Under the pieces are notes generated by a model. It was not told the origin of the DNA. It worked only from the letters and a program-made list of their open reading frames with translations, and did not search any database. Of a stretch of 64,000 nt of DNA, positions 21,874 through 34,266 are shown one piece after another (within the stretch, counting starts at the first letter, position 1; the number at the start of each line of letters is the position of its first letter). The stretch is from Pezizomycotina sp. ARF18. Taxonomy: Eukaryota; Ascomycota. The stretch spans positions 27,691 to 91,690 of the forward strand of contig AZLU01000024.1 of NCBI GenBank assembly GCA_002224055.1, in the 5' to 3' direction. The position numbers and the translations under genes were made by a program.

Positions 21874-24800
21874 GAACTCGGGGCTGGGGATAAACATGGT
21901 CTAGTATTCCCTCCTAATGACTAGACTAGGATAAACACTAGATCAGGAATATATTTCCCGTTGCTACAGAATTCCTGCCAGCAACGATCATATCTACAAA
22001 TCAATGGCAATAAAGCTTATTGAGGGCCTGCACTTCATCAAACATCGTAAGGGAATTCGCTGATTTTTCCTTTGTGAGTTATTGAAATTACAAAACTCCC
22101 ACAGGAGAAAAAAAACAAGAAGCTACCTACTTGTGCGTACACCTGCCGTGTACACTTTTTCTTCATCTAAGACATTAGAGGCTTCGTCATATACCCTAAA
22201 ATGGACATTGTAATGCCGGTTACGATTGGTGTTTACTGGCTCGTAATGACATTTAACAATTCCCTTGACAGATTGATGAAGGGCCACAGGATATCGTTTT
22301 CTTAATACATTTGCGAACCAGAAAATATAATTTTCCCTTTGCATTGTTAGCACATATACAACTCCAGAAACTAGTGCTTATATCTAATACTCTGAGTCGT
22401 CTCAAAAATTGCAAGACGGTCCGTATACACGTATATGTCGTTTGCAAATAAATTGTGAGCATAGCCCAGGGATACCTCCTCTGGAGCATTTTAAGCTCCC
22501 AGATTGCTGATGAATGCTCAGTTAATGATTACAGACCAATGTTTATGTCGCTGTGATTATTATCACGGTCTATGAAGCTTAATTGGTAACTTATCAGAGT
22601 ATCATCATACGTGAGTTTATCCCTACCAGACGGCAAGAGACCGAGATACAACATACGCTTTCGGGTCGCAATCCGTTTACCAACTCAGTGTGGGTTTATT
22701 AATTTATTGATTAAGTACTTCAAAATATTACCTTTCCTCTTTGGATTTCCTTTTTTTTTTTTTTTTTTTTTCTGCGAGAAAGCGCATGTGCGATTCCTAT
22801 AACTGGTACCTTTTGAAGCTCGAAGACCGCAGATTTTATTTTAAAACGTCGTCCAAGGCCTCCTCCCGGCATCGACTTTCACTTACGTGCAAAATAATGC
22901 ACTATTCCTTCTTAGCATGGTGAGTCAAGTACTTCCAGTGGACTGGTTTGTTTTTGAAATTCTTTCCAGGCCTATCGCTTTGGTGAAGTTCCTCTCGGCT
23001 ACCCCAAAATGGCGTTCCCACGTAAGTATTCCCTAGATATCATCGTTTCTGCAGCGAACGAATATCGAATGGGGCTCGTCCCGAAGGGCTTACTTTGGTT
23101 TCTACTTGGCGCAAGGGTCCGAAACAAGCCAACGTTTGGAAGCCTTTAAGTTACGTGTAGCTGATTCATAACTCCAAAGAGCTCGAGCTTCGAGGAATTC
23201 TCAATGTACAGCATTCTGCAGTAATCCTGCATGCGTATATACATACTTAGACATGCAAAAAAAAAAAAAAATTTTTTTTTTGAGAAAGTAGAAAGACTTT
23301 TTTTCTTTCTCATTTTACCTCTTTTGAAAACCGCTTGACATTTCCCTCCATTTCTCTCATATTTACCTTCAGTCCCAAACCTCTTTCCGCTTATCCATCG
23401 GAACGGTAAATTTACTGACCATATCTGTGGGACAAGATAGGTACTTACTTTAGCGACTGTCAGCACAGAGACAGAGGCGTCGTCTGTCATTTTGAGGCTC
23501 TTTAGTTTCGGTCTCCCCCTTGGGATCCTCCCGCAACTTGCCTTCTTCAGACATTTTTGCAAAGCGTATCTGCTGCTATACTGGTGGTATTTTCTCCTGT
23601 CCTTTGGGTCTCGGGGCCTTGGGATTTCCCTCTTCTGAAATTACCCACCCATTACGAGTTTTCGGGGTTCACCTGATCTACTGGCTTGGACCCACTTGGG
23701 CCTTACCTGCCGGCTGCGCGCTTTTGTACAATTCACAGGCCCACACCCCTTCACTCTTCCTTTGTACCTGAAAAAAAAAAAAAAAAAAATTTAGTTCGAC
23801 CCCTTCTCCCCCCCAAAATATTATTATAATTTTCACCTGCAAGCCGATTGACTGAACCCCCCCAACTGTCAACCGTGTTCGCGAAAGAGAAGTGACGAAA
23901 ATTATGTAAAATATAAAATAATACTTATTACCTATTTTACTATCGCTTCTCCAAACACCGGTGAACCCGTAACCGCCTCTACAAAGTAGCAACAGAACTT
24001 GAAGGGTGATTTCCAAAGAGGGAGGAAGTCTGAGAAACAAAAAGAGTCAAGAGTCAAGGCGAATCACTTTACTCACTTTTTAATTATCACTGTTTATCCT
24101 TCTGAACGATTCACTTTTTGTATTGACATTTCTTTATTCTAATATACAGCCTGTTATTTTATCTATAAGTAAGTGTGTGTTGTTATTTAAATAATATCTT
24201 TCAATTCGTTCCAAATATACTATCTTAATATCATTGATAATGGTGCAAGAATTACAGGAAATACGTCGAATTAGACCTAACAAATATATATATCCAAAGT
24301 AAAAATTAATAACAGTATATCGCACTGCATACTACTTATTTCTCTCTTATGTTATATTACCTAGGTATAACTCAACTAATTATATATATTCAATCACACC
24401 GACTAGTTTTCCCTCTATTTTCATTGCCTTTCGCCAGGGCGAGACAAAGAGAACGACCGCCTGTGGTCATCTAATTTAAACTTCCAGACTCCCTACTGCG
24501 AGTTCGACGATGGGCCAGAACTTCCCATAAAAATAAAGTAATGTAAGATCCCAATGTTAAGAATTATCATTAACTTAATAATATATATAATTGCTCTTCT
24601 CTTCCCTCGTGGTCATCCATCCGCACCACGTTTTGGGCTGGCCAATTTTATTTCAACCCGCATCCGAAATGCTAACTTTCAAGACCGTCGAGAAGCTAAG
24701 AAGTCGATTTTTATAGGAATCAAACACGTCCATGAACATTATTTGAAAGGTTAGACATCACTTGTCATGTGTTCGTTCTTAGGCAAAGCCATTTTTTACC

Positions 24801-25229
24801 TTGCTTTCAATCTATTGGCTTGTTGCTATCCAATATCAGGCAATAGCGAAGGAAAGAAAAAAAAAGAAGTTATACTGAAAACGCAGTATAGAATATTATT
24901 ATTTTGTTTCTCGCCCGTTCTTGCTTCCATGGATCTTCGCAGACACCTTTGTAGATGGCAAGTCGATATTTTGATGCCGAGCCAACCTTCCTTTCCACAA
25001 CCTTGTATGTATAACCCTCACGGAACCGTTATCTCGGAAGTCTTTCAGAATTGGGTCGAGAATCTTTGGTATACCAAAAACCTTGGAGGATATCTTCCAC
25101 AACTGTGTCATTGAAAGGATATTAGCTAGTCTTCTTTTTCTTTTTCTTCCCTTTTCTTTTTTTTTTCTTCTTCTTTCTTTGGCCGAGTCATTCCCCTTCT
25201 TTTCATTCCCATCTTTTTTCGATATCATA

Positions 25230-25262
<33 letters not shown>

Positions 25263-26720
25263 TGGTTATATTATTTACTTATTTATTCACTTTTCGTTTT
25301 CAATTTATTATCCAGCCTATATATATACCTTTTCTGACCGAAACGAAGATACTCCTAGTCTTTGTTTAATACCCCAACCTTTCATCAAAATAATCGACAC
25401 CAAAAAAACTTATAACACTTCAAATCGCCTTTTTATTCTGTCTCTAGGCTCAATCCAGGAACTATCGAGGAAACGACTTTTATTTCACCAATCTCGTCAG
25501 ATCTAGTGTTTGTTGGTCTTTTAATTCGGCTTCGGCAGGCGTTTTCAGCACATATCTTTAATACACTGTTACTCTATCAACCCATCAAAAATAAATGGAA
25601 AGAAGCAGAAGGAACAGGGCAGATATTCCTCTAGGACCAACCCATCAATTCTTCGGTTTATACAAGTAACTACGACTACAGGAACTAGTCTATGGAAGAC
25701 GGAAGGGTTCGCCCATAGCTTTCGACTTTGACCTTCAATTGAATATAAGGTATGAAGTACATTCCCAATTGTTTCTTTGTCGCAAAGGAGAATAAATTAT
25801 AAATGGATCCACAACGCATTTTTATTTAAGTATACAAAAAGTGGAAGTACGAATATTACAGCAACGGATCTTCTATTATATGCGTCATCGAATGAAGGGC
25901 ACTGGTTTGAAAAAAAAAATTATAGAAGGGAAGAAAGTTTCTATGCATTAAATATTTGGCCAAAGCTCCAGACCGTTCTAAAAAATTATGAAGAAAGTTT
26001 TTTCTGAAAGATCGTCGCCGCAATTCTGACCGCAAAGGCTCAAAGCTGGTGATAGTTTTTAACACGCCCCAAAAATTTTCTCTTGCTCTCTCTCTCCTCT
26101 TTTTTCTTTTCTTTTCTTTTTTTTTTTTTTTGCCCAAGAGTACTAAAGTAAATATCATGATAAAAACTCACATTCTAGCCTTTAGGAAAATTGGGTGACT
26201 CGATTGACGATACATATACCGCTCTTTCCCAACAGTTCATATATCATAACTTGAAGCCGGAATTGTGTCGTGAGAACTGGTGTTCTTATATTTGGTGCAA
26301 AAACGCTACCAATCACACGCTCTCCCACATCTATATCGTTTCGCGCTGGCGAATATTAAAGATCGAGATTCGGCACAAAGGGCACCTCTGCTCTCGCTTT
26401 TAGGGTTCATTCTCGAAATTCGTTATACTTAGGCGTTAAAGGTGAGTGCTGTCCCTACTTTTGTTTACTTATTTCATTTTATATATATGTATTATTTATC
26501 TTACTAATTCTCTTGGTGCTGATCTATGTATTGAATATAGGCGAGTGTGTTTAGCACTATTTCGACCTCCTTTTTTATTTCCCTCCCTTGCCTGTTTATT
26601 GGGCTGTCTTATTTCAATCCATAGTTTAGACTGCACGCACGAAAGAAAAAAATCTATATAGTTTTTTTTCCCCGTGTCTTTATCATTTACTCATAATAAA
26701 TCTCCTACTACAACTGGCCA

Positions 26721-26723
<3 letters not shown>

Positions 26724-26757
<34 letters not shown>
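26724..26757. repeat. T34 homopolymer just upstream of the Prp24/SART3 start
   Basis: Thirty-four T ending 32 bp before the ATG at 26790. It may be a promoter poly(dA:dT) element, part of a pyrimidine-rich leader, or the polypyrimidine tract of a 5' UTR intron, although no acceptor AG sits immediately after it. Confidence 0.85.
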
Positions 26758-26759
<2 letters not shown>

Positions 26760-26789
26760 GCTCCCTTTTCCCCTTCCCTCCTCTCCGAC

Positions 26790-29700
26790 ATGGACATCAA
26801 TTCGTTATTATCGCCGAGCAGTCAGGAGGCCCCGCAGTCGACAACTCCTACCCCCACTCCCTATTCCTGTAGGCTCCGCTTCACATCCTGCTGCCGTCGG
26901 CCCTGGTGCTAGTTTGAGCGTGTCCTCGCCGCTGTCGTCCGCCTCGTCGCTTAGTCACCAGCCTGTGCAATTCCATCATCCCTCAAATTTGACTAATGAT
27001 CATCACTATCAACATTATCAACAACAACAACAACAGCAACAAACGCAATCCCACCCATTTCCCGCGCGATCGCAGGGAATTTATCGCAGCCAATCAACCT
27101 CATCTATGTCAACGGCATCTCAACTAACTCAGTCTCCTACTCACGTCAGAATCACTGACGGTAAAGACGGATCAAACGAAATTCCACCTGTGCCCCCGCG
27201 TGCTGGAACGACATCCCCAGCCCATCTGCATCATCTAGGGCAGTCAGCAACATTAACAGTAGCAACAACACCAAACCAGGCGCAGCGCCATCACAACCGC
27301 TATTCCCTCCGCCCTCATCACGAATCATTCCATCACGTAGCTCTTCTAGACGTCATCCAAGCATGGACAGCGGAAAGAGGCTGAGAAGAAAGACGGCTCG
27401 GAGGATAGCGACCTTAGGCGTGGATCATCGCGTACAAATTCTTCCGCGGAGGTTGTAATGAAAGATCCGCCCCCATCTCCTGACAGAGCGCCGCAAGAGC
27501 TCTTTGAGGACTCTGACGATGAGGATGATCAAGGCGACCCTCTGGAAGTGCCTGAAAATGCAGCTTCTGACAAGAGCGAGGTTTTAAGCGAGATCGATTA
27601 TCTGAGAATAATTGAACTTAGGGATAAATTCGAACTTAGTAACGTCAAGACCCGTCGAATCCCTCAACACCACGCCGACTTTTGCCGAGCATGCCGACTG
27701 TATACGACTTCTTCGCCGTGGTTATCTCGCTACTAACCGGTCGCCCGAGTATGAGTTCAAGTCTACTCTTCGCGATGAACGTGAAAGGCTTTTGGAATCT
27801 TATCCCATGTCGACTACCATGTGGAAAGAGTGGCTTGACGATGAGATGGCAACTGCTAAGCAACTTTCGGATAAGGTGGACGTCCTGGAACTGTGGACGA
27901 GAAGCGTCAGCCACGAACCTGCCAGCGTCAATCTTTGGGTGGGATACATCAAATTCGTGTTGGGCATGTGGAAGGAAGGACATATGCGCGCCAAGTCCGA
28001 GGAAGGTGATGAGGAGAATTGGGCCGATGTTTTCACTCACGATATGGTAGGATCGGTATTCAATCAGGCTGTTAAAGTCACAATGTGCAACGTCGCAGAG
28101 AGTAATCGTGTATGGGATAAGTTTATTCTCTATCAGAGGGTTGATCTGGATCCGGAATCTCCAAACATGACGAAGGTAGACGCGGTACAGCAGCTTTACC
28201 TCGCGCGGTTGCAGGTGCCGCATATGACCCTGGAGGACACGTTTTCTGCATATAGTTCTTTCATCAGCACATTTAAGCAGTCATCTTACGAACAAATCAT
28301 GAAAGACGCGAACAAGGTTGTCTCGACTACGAAAAAGGCTTTGGAGCCGAGAATTGATTTCGAAATCAAGCTCAAGCGGAGCAAGGGATCTGCTGAAGAA
28401 GGCGCAGCGTGGGCTGAGTACATCAAATGGGAGACCAGCTCCCACAAGAAAAAACTAGACACGAACTTCTGCATAGCGCTATTCGAGAGATGCGCGTTGC
28501 GTTATTCAATGGAGAGCCGTGTCTGGAAGAATTCGTCTTTTTCGTTTTAGAGAGGTGCGACATGGACACGAGGATACTCCCGATTCTTGAACGTGCTACA
28601 TTGCACTGTCAATGGTCGGGTACCCTCTGGTCGCAGCGTATTCTGTCCCTTGAGAAGCGTTTCAAAGGTTTCGACTACATAGAAAAGGTGAAGCACAAGG
28701 CTACGGAATCTCGACTTTTGACTGATAGAGAACAACTCTTCAAGGTCCACTTGGCTTGGTGTAACTTTTTGAAGCGTATGGGCGTCGGAAAGGGCGTAGC
28801 TGTCGATGAAGACACGCAAGATTTCGCTGAGCTTGGTATTCGGTCTGCGCTGACAGAGGTTGGCTATATGGATACAAAATTCCGCATGGCCCAAATTTTG
28901 ATCACTTTTCTGACGCTGCGAGGCAACAAGTCAGGCGCTAGAGAAGAATGGAAGAAACTGGTCACGCTAAGGTCCAAGGAATACGAGTTCTGGCTGCAGT
29001 ATTATCAGTGGGCAATGGTCCATATGGATACGCATACAGCTCTTGGAGTGCTGATGGAAGCGCTTAAGCACAAAGATGAGATGGACTGGCCGGAAAAGAT
29101 TGTGGACACTTATTCGCTACACGTTGAAGACTATGGCACTGCTGCCGAGATGGAGGACGCGCTGGTCAAAATATGGCGTATCCAAAGGCCCTCACGGAAC
29201 GACGTGAAGCTGAAGCTCAGCAATACAGAGAACTGATGCCCAGGCGAAGTCCACAACAAATTCCAAGGAAACCAAAGGTAAACGCAGGAGGAGTAGTATT
29301 TATGAAACGCTACAGCCACCACAGAGAAATCCCGATCCGGTGAAGAGGAAGAGGAGGAAGAGGATGTCGAGATGAAGGATGGCGGGAATTCTGAAATCAA
29401 CAACGACGACGACTCTGCGCAGGACAAAGAACAACCAAGCAAAGCCAAAGACAACAAGTCCAAGCGAGACCGGGAGAAGAATACCATCATAGCTCGGAAT
29501 TTGCCTCCGGAAATTGACGAGCAGACTGTCCGTAGATTCTTCAAAGACGTAAGGACTAAAAATAACTCCCAGCACCTGTTATTCGTTTTCTTTTTCTCTG
29601 TTTACAGATATACCTTGTCTTGTTTCGTCCATTTTCTGTCTATTACATGAGATCTTAACTTAGAATAATTATCTTCTAGTGTGGGAAGATCAATTCGTTC

Positions 29701-31082
29701 AGCATGGTAGTGGAAGAGAACAAGGAATCTGCAACCGCCACGATCGAATTTGATAATGACGCCGATGTCCTCGCCGCTCGGACACGTGATTTGAAGAGAA
29801 TAGATGATCGAGAGATCCAAGTTTCCATTGGACTTAGAACGAGCGTATACGTCACAAATTTTCCTCCGACCGCCGATTCTGCCTGGGTAAATGAGTTCTT
29901 CAAGGACTGCGGTAAAATCGTTGATGTCCGATTCCCAAGCCTGAAGTTCAATCAGCATAGGCGTTTCTGCTATGTGCAATTTGCAAGCGCAGAAGAAGCA
30001 CAGGAAGCCTGCAAACGTAATGGCGAGAGTGTAGAGGATCTTTCACTCGTTGTGTCTATATCTGACCCAAGCAAGAAACAGGACAGGCAAGGCGCTGTGT
30101 AAGTCGTGAACTCCTTTCCACATTCTATATGTTATCTTACTCTCCAGCTTTTGTTATAGAAGCAGAGAGCCCTCCGCAGACACAAATGTTGCCAAAATGA
30201 GGAAGCTAAACTAACGTTTTTCTTCGAAACTAAATGAACAGTTACGAAGGGAGGGAGTTATTCGTTAGAAATATTGACTATAAGGCGACCTCGAATGATC
30301 TGAAGGAGTTTTTCGGCGAGAAATGGAACGTCGAGAGCGTTAGGATTCCCAGCAATCCAAAAGGAGAGCACAAAGGCTGGGGCTTTGTAACGCTGGCATC
30401 TAAGGAGGATGCCGAGGAGGCCGTAGCTACTATGAATGATGCCAAGTTCATGTCCAGGAATCTAAAATTATCCATTGCAGAGCCTACGAATGCAGCATCA
30501 AAAAAACACAATTTGGCAACGGCCGTTGATGGCGGCTCTGCTTCCCCGGCCGCTTCTGCAGGTTCCCCGCCACCTATGGATGAGATTTCTCAGAAAACAC
30601 TCAATGTTATTGGTGTTCCAGACACGGTCAATGACACCAAAATCCGTAAGCTATTCGAAGAGTACGGAGAAATTAGGAGGGTTCAACTTCAACCGAAGCA
30701 TAGTGGTGCCATTGTTGAGTTTATCAACTCGACGGACGCTGGGAAAGCAAGTCTTGCTTTGGAAGGGCACGAGCTTGAGGGTGGCGTGCTAAAGTTCGTT
30801 ACTCGAAGAGAGCTTTTGGCACTGGGGCACAGGTCAAAGAGAAAAGGGCGCAAACCCGTTTTCGAAGAAGCAGAAAATGGAACAGGTTTTTGTGCCTCGA
30901 AGAGTTCAGCCGTTGGCTGCTGCTGGTCCTAAACGACGGCCCGGTTTTGTCGGAAGCCCTCTTCAATATCAGAGGAGAATAGTGCTGAGGCTGGTGGCGA
31001 GAAATCGGATACCAACGGATCGTCGACGAGGACAAATGACCAGTTTCGAGAATTGTTCATAACAAAGAGTGAGCGGTGCTGA
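26790..31082 (+). CDS. PRP24: SART3/Prp24 U6 snRNP recycling factor (HAT repeats + four RRMs)
   Basis: Nuclear RNA-binding protein that anneals U4 and U6 snRNAs when snRNPs are recycled. The N-terminus from the ATG at 26790 (MDINSLLSPSSQEAPQ) is about 200 residues of Gln/Ser/Pro/His-rich sequence, then an acidic linker (FEDSDDEDDQGD). HAT-repeat helices run from about 27600 to 29230 (for example TTMWKEWLDDEMATAKQL and NLWVGYIKFVLGMW). Four RRMs follow: IIARNLPPEIDEQTVRRFF (about 29490), SVYVTNFPPTADSAWVNEF (29845), ELFVRNIDYKATSNDLKEFF (30250) and LNVIGVPDTVNDTKIRKLF (30600). The C-terminus NDQFRELFITKSE, with TGA at 31080-31082, matches the LSm-binding tail of the family. Introns: 29549-29679, and about 30099-30241, which may hide a short exon (SREPSADTNVAKMRK). 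Frame breaks occur near 26870, 27300, 27380, 28530, 29165 and 30870. Whether the low-complexity N-terminus belongs to this gene is less certain than the rest. Confidence 0.9.
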
Positions 31083-32306
31083 TCTAATCAAGACCTCTTT
31101 TCCAATTACCCTATCTTCTATTCATTTCCTTTTCTTATTTTTTAATGCGTTGTTCTTCATTTTGTGTCCACGAAAGAGTTCCATTTCCAGGAAATTTTTT
31201 GTCCTTCCATTTCGTTTCACTCGTGTTTTGTTTTTCATCTTTACATTGATAAATCGAACCAACATTAGAGAGGGAGCGAGAGTATTTTCACCCTTCCCTT
31301 CTGTTTTGGTTATTTTTCTTTCTTAAAAAACTAGAAGGGATGAACAAAGTGTTCTTCATTCATAGTGTGCTTTGGTGTTTATAGGCGTATCCGTTTCGTC
31401 GTCTTATCTTCTTATATCTCGTGCTTTAAGCAGTTCGTTTTATTTTTATATCCAAAAAGAAAAAGAAAAAGAAAAGAAAAACTCATGAAGTCCGAATTTG
31501 GGACTGAGGTTCAGTTCATCGACTTCTCCCCCTCTTCCCTTCTCTCTTCTCAAATGCGTATCATTCTATGATCTATCGGTCTTCCCTTGCTTTCATTCTA
31601 GTCAGCTTTTAATTTTTTTTCCTTACCAGTCTGGAAACCTCACATTCAGACCATTCTTTCCCCATTCATGGGTTTGTTTATCGGGTATTTAAATTTTTAA
31701 TACATACTGGAGTGTAATCCGGGCTATAGCTATAAGAGAATCCACGAATAAGTAATACTATTTTTGTCAGATGTCGTAGTCTACAAGGAGCCTGCGAAGT
31801 ACTTCTATGCATACTCTCAGAAATTAGTAGGAAGACTATTTGCTCAATAGATACTGCGATAACTTTTCCATACAGTATTCTCGCTTTTCTTTAAGCGGAA
31901 AAACAAGCTAGCTATTAGGTTTTCAAAATTATTACTTATTAGCTCTCCACGAGCTTAAGAATATTATTTTAATGATAACGAGAAGTTACAGCCCAACAAA
32001 AGAATGGCTGGTTTGGGAAAAAAGAAAAAGAGAGGGACTACGCCTTTTGTGCCAATAAACGTAAGAATAAACCCCGAGTAATGATTAATCAAATGATAAA
32101 TGGACCAATAAATCTACCCATGCAGGAGATGTATAAATTAACGTCCAGTATCTGGTGATAATCACTGTGACGTTTCAGCGGCGGCTTTACTCAGACGAAG
32201 CAGCATCCTTAGGCGGACGTGACTGAGCTCCATCACTCTGTATAATTCCCCCGCGTTCTCTCTTCTTCATTGCCACCTTTCTCTTCTACCTTCTTCTCCC
32301 TCGCCA
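31083..32306. other. Intergenic region between convergent genes
   Basis: About 1.2 kb between the Prp24/SART3 stop and the end of the minus-strand gene at 32307. It is CT-rich on the + strand to about 31650, then AT-rich. No gene or structured repeat is supported. It presumably contains both polyadenylation regions. Confidence 0.5.
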
Positions 32307-34266
32307 TTATGCCACTTTCCACCGCCTTTCCAGCCGCTCACTCCAAAGGAAGGAGGATTTGCCCTCCGAGTACGTCATCCACAGCCGCGCCAGCGCCTCT
32401 ACCAGGACAGCGACCCTCGCATTGACCTCCACGTCTGACTTTGTCGCCGCGGCGGGTAGGTATACCTTTATGAACTTATCATCGATAGGTCGCCAAAGTA
32501 CTCCGAGTCGACCTGCTGCTGCTGCCCGATCAGAGGGCAGAGAATGTACTGCCACAGCGAAGAACGGAACCGGAAGGTCAGCAGTTCCGAGCAAGGCGGG
32601 ACGGTCGAGACGAAAAGTAACATTTCGTCGAGCTCCAGGTGGCCGATCGTGTACGAGAATTCGTCGTAAAGTATTCTAGGGTGCTTTGGTCGTACTGGTG
32701 CATGTGACACATCTATAGTGGAAAAAAAAAAAAAAAAAAGATCGATCAGGATGATGAGACATATAGAAGAATTGGATCGACAATTAGTATGAAATAATAG
32801 CCGGGAGAGCGAGCTTACCAGGCACATAAAGTTTTGTCGGAGGACAATGGAGTCCATGCCGCCCCAGTCGAGTGTCAGTCGTATCCTTCAACGTAATTGG
32901 GGTCGGTAACCATGATTGTATCTCCTGTAGAGCCTGCAGAGTCGGGCCGGCTGCGACTTTCGTCACTCGATTGATAGCTGCTTGCTTAGATCTTGGCAGC
33001 TCGTCGACGTCCGAGTCGCTATGTCCCCCATCGTCCTCGATCTCCTTGATCTCCTGGCTTTGCGAGGAACTACCGCCATCGTAGTTGCTCTTGAGGCCCG
33101 TGGGGTGCTCCGGGTCGAGGTTTTTGAACATGTTGAACGCTTTCCCCGTTTTTGGCCTCTTCGTGATCTCGTAGTTGAACGCCGGCAAGAATTCCTTCAT
33201 CGCCAGCTCTGATCCGTCCGCAAAGATCGCCCTCGCCACCTTCTTATAGAACCCAGATCCGTAGGCTTGGGACTGCTTAGGTAAAAAACCCATGGCCTGA
33301 GCGAGGCACCGTGCACTTTAGCTTCCGACCTGTGTCCTTTCTTCGCTACTTCGTTTCTACCTTTCCAATCGGCGTGCAGGGCGTCCAACACCATCTTCAG
33401 AATCTGCTGTAATGGACCCACCGCCTGGGATATTCAACCGAACATACGAACGCCCACCCGACCAAAGCCCATCCGTCCTCGCAGTGCGCGAAGGCGCTCT
33501 CCTCGTTTGCCACGGCTAAGAACGCGAACGGCTCGAACGTGTCCCCGAACGCACTCTTCTTCCGTCCCGCTCCGGGACCGTCATCGTCAGGGCTTACGCT
33601 ACGGTCCCTAAGCTTCGCCGCCCTTCGTTCCTAGATTTACGCGCTGCTGTCCTAGTCGGGGTACTGGCGGCGCGGAACTTCCAAGCGTCCTGCAAGCGCG
33701 CCGCGTTGGGCCGACCATCCGGACCAGGTTCGATATGTATTTTCTGGCCTCTCGCCGACCTCCGGGTGCTCCGTCTTGCTGCACTTCTTGGAGGTCATCT
33801 CGGGGTGTATGGATAACGTGGTGATGATCGCCAGGTATTCCGGCGGAGGAATATATATCAGCCTTCTGGGCTGATGATTATTATCGCTAGCAACAGCAGC
33901 GATAGCTCCTTTGTCATCTTTGGCATCTTTAGCGTCTTCACGCTTTTGCTTTTGTGTGCCGTTCGGGTTGGCTTTGGGCTCGCCTTTGAGCTTGGACGGC
34001 TGAGGCCCTGGAACGTGACTGCGGAGAGCGAATCAATCGCTCTTACAACTACCGTATTGTAAGTCGTATTGGTAGCAAAAAGAAATAGCCTAGGAAAAAA
34101 AAAAAAAAAAAAAGATGGGGGAAAAAAAAAGTGCGAGATCTGAAGGTATTCTTACAAAGTCCTTCTTCTAGAGATATTTGACATCTCCGAGCAGTTTCGA
34201 CGGTATGTCTCGAGCTTCTACCGGTATCTCATCGGGATTGCCCATCCTCGAACTAGGTAGAACCAC
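32307..34266 (-). CDS. Unassigned, probably conserved fungal protein, multi-exon, frameshifted
   Basis: Minus-strand gene with an ATG at about 34266 (MGNPDEIPVEARDIPSKLLG). Successive pieces read PQPSKLKGEPKANPNGTQ, RLIYIPPPEYLAIITTLSI, FEPFAFLAVANEESAFAHC, QILKMVLDALHADWKGR, YKKVARAIFADGSELAMKEF, an acidic linker (SQEIKEIEDDGGHSDSDVD), TLQALQEIQSWLPTP, DEFSYTIGHLELDEMLLFV and a C-terminal VAVLVEALARLWMTYSEG. A clear intron at about 32820-32715 starts GTAAGC and ends with a sense-strand T18 run then CACTATAG. Another, about 34165-34070, also contains a sense T18 run. The regular alternation of hydrophobic and charged residues looks like a folded protein. I cannot name the family. Frame breaks occur near 33650, 33430, 33295 and 32480. 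Confidence 0.55.

Larger units (their letters stand above)
19562..26789. other. 7 kb AT-rich gene desert
   Basis: The longest stretch without a recognisable gene. Open frames are short, have no visible homology and often translate homopolymers. The region holds A/T junction palindromes (20500-20517, 21845-21873, 23257-23281), T20 at about 22751, T26 at 25230-25255 and an 18-nt A run near 23769. A small minus-strand frame at 23395-23490 with a good donor (MTDDASVSVLTVAK, then GTAAGTAC) and a plus-strand pattern at about 22900-23015 with GTGAGT..CAG could be fragments of spliced genes, but neither can be extended. The 3' part, from about 25100, becomes CT-rich on the + strand and is probably promoter/5' UTR of the gene at 26790. 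Confidence 0.5.

Noticed and set aside
22123-22353. 76-residue minus-strand ORF (MLTMQRENYIFWFANVLRKR)
   Set aside because: Composition is not unlike a protein, but it is isolated, has no recognisable motif or gene context, and this length is expected by chance in the region.
23146-23562. Minus-strand ORF with MTDDASVSVLTVAK and a GTAAGTAC donor
   Set aside because: One good donor and a short plausible peptide, but the rest of the frame runs through poly(T) and cannot be extended to a gene.
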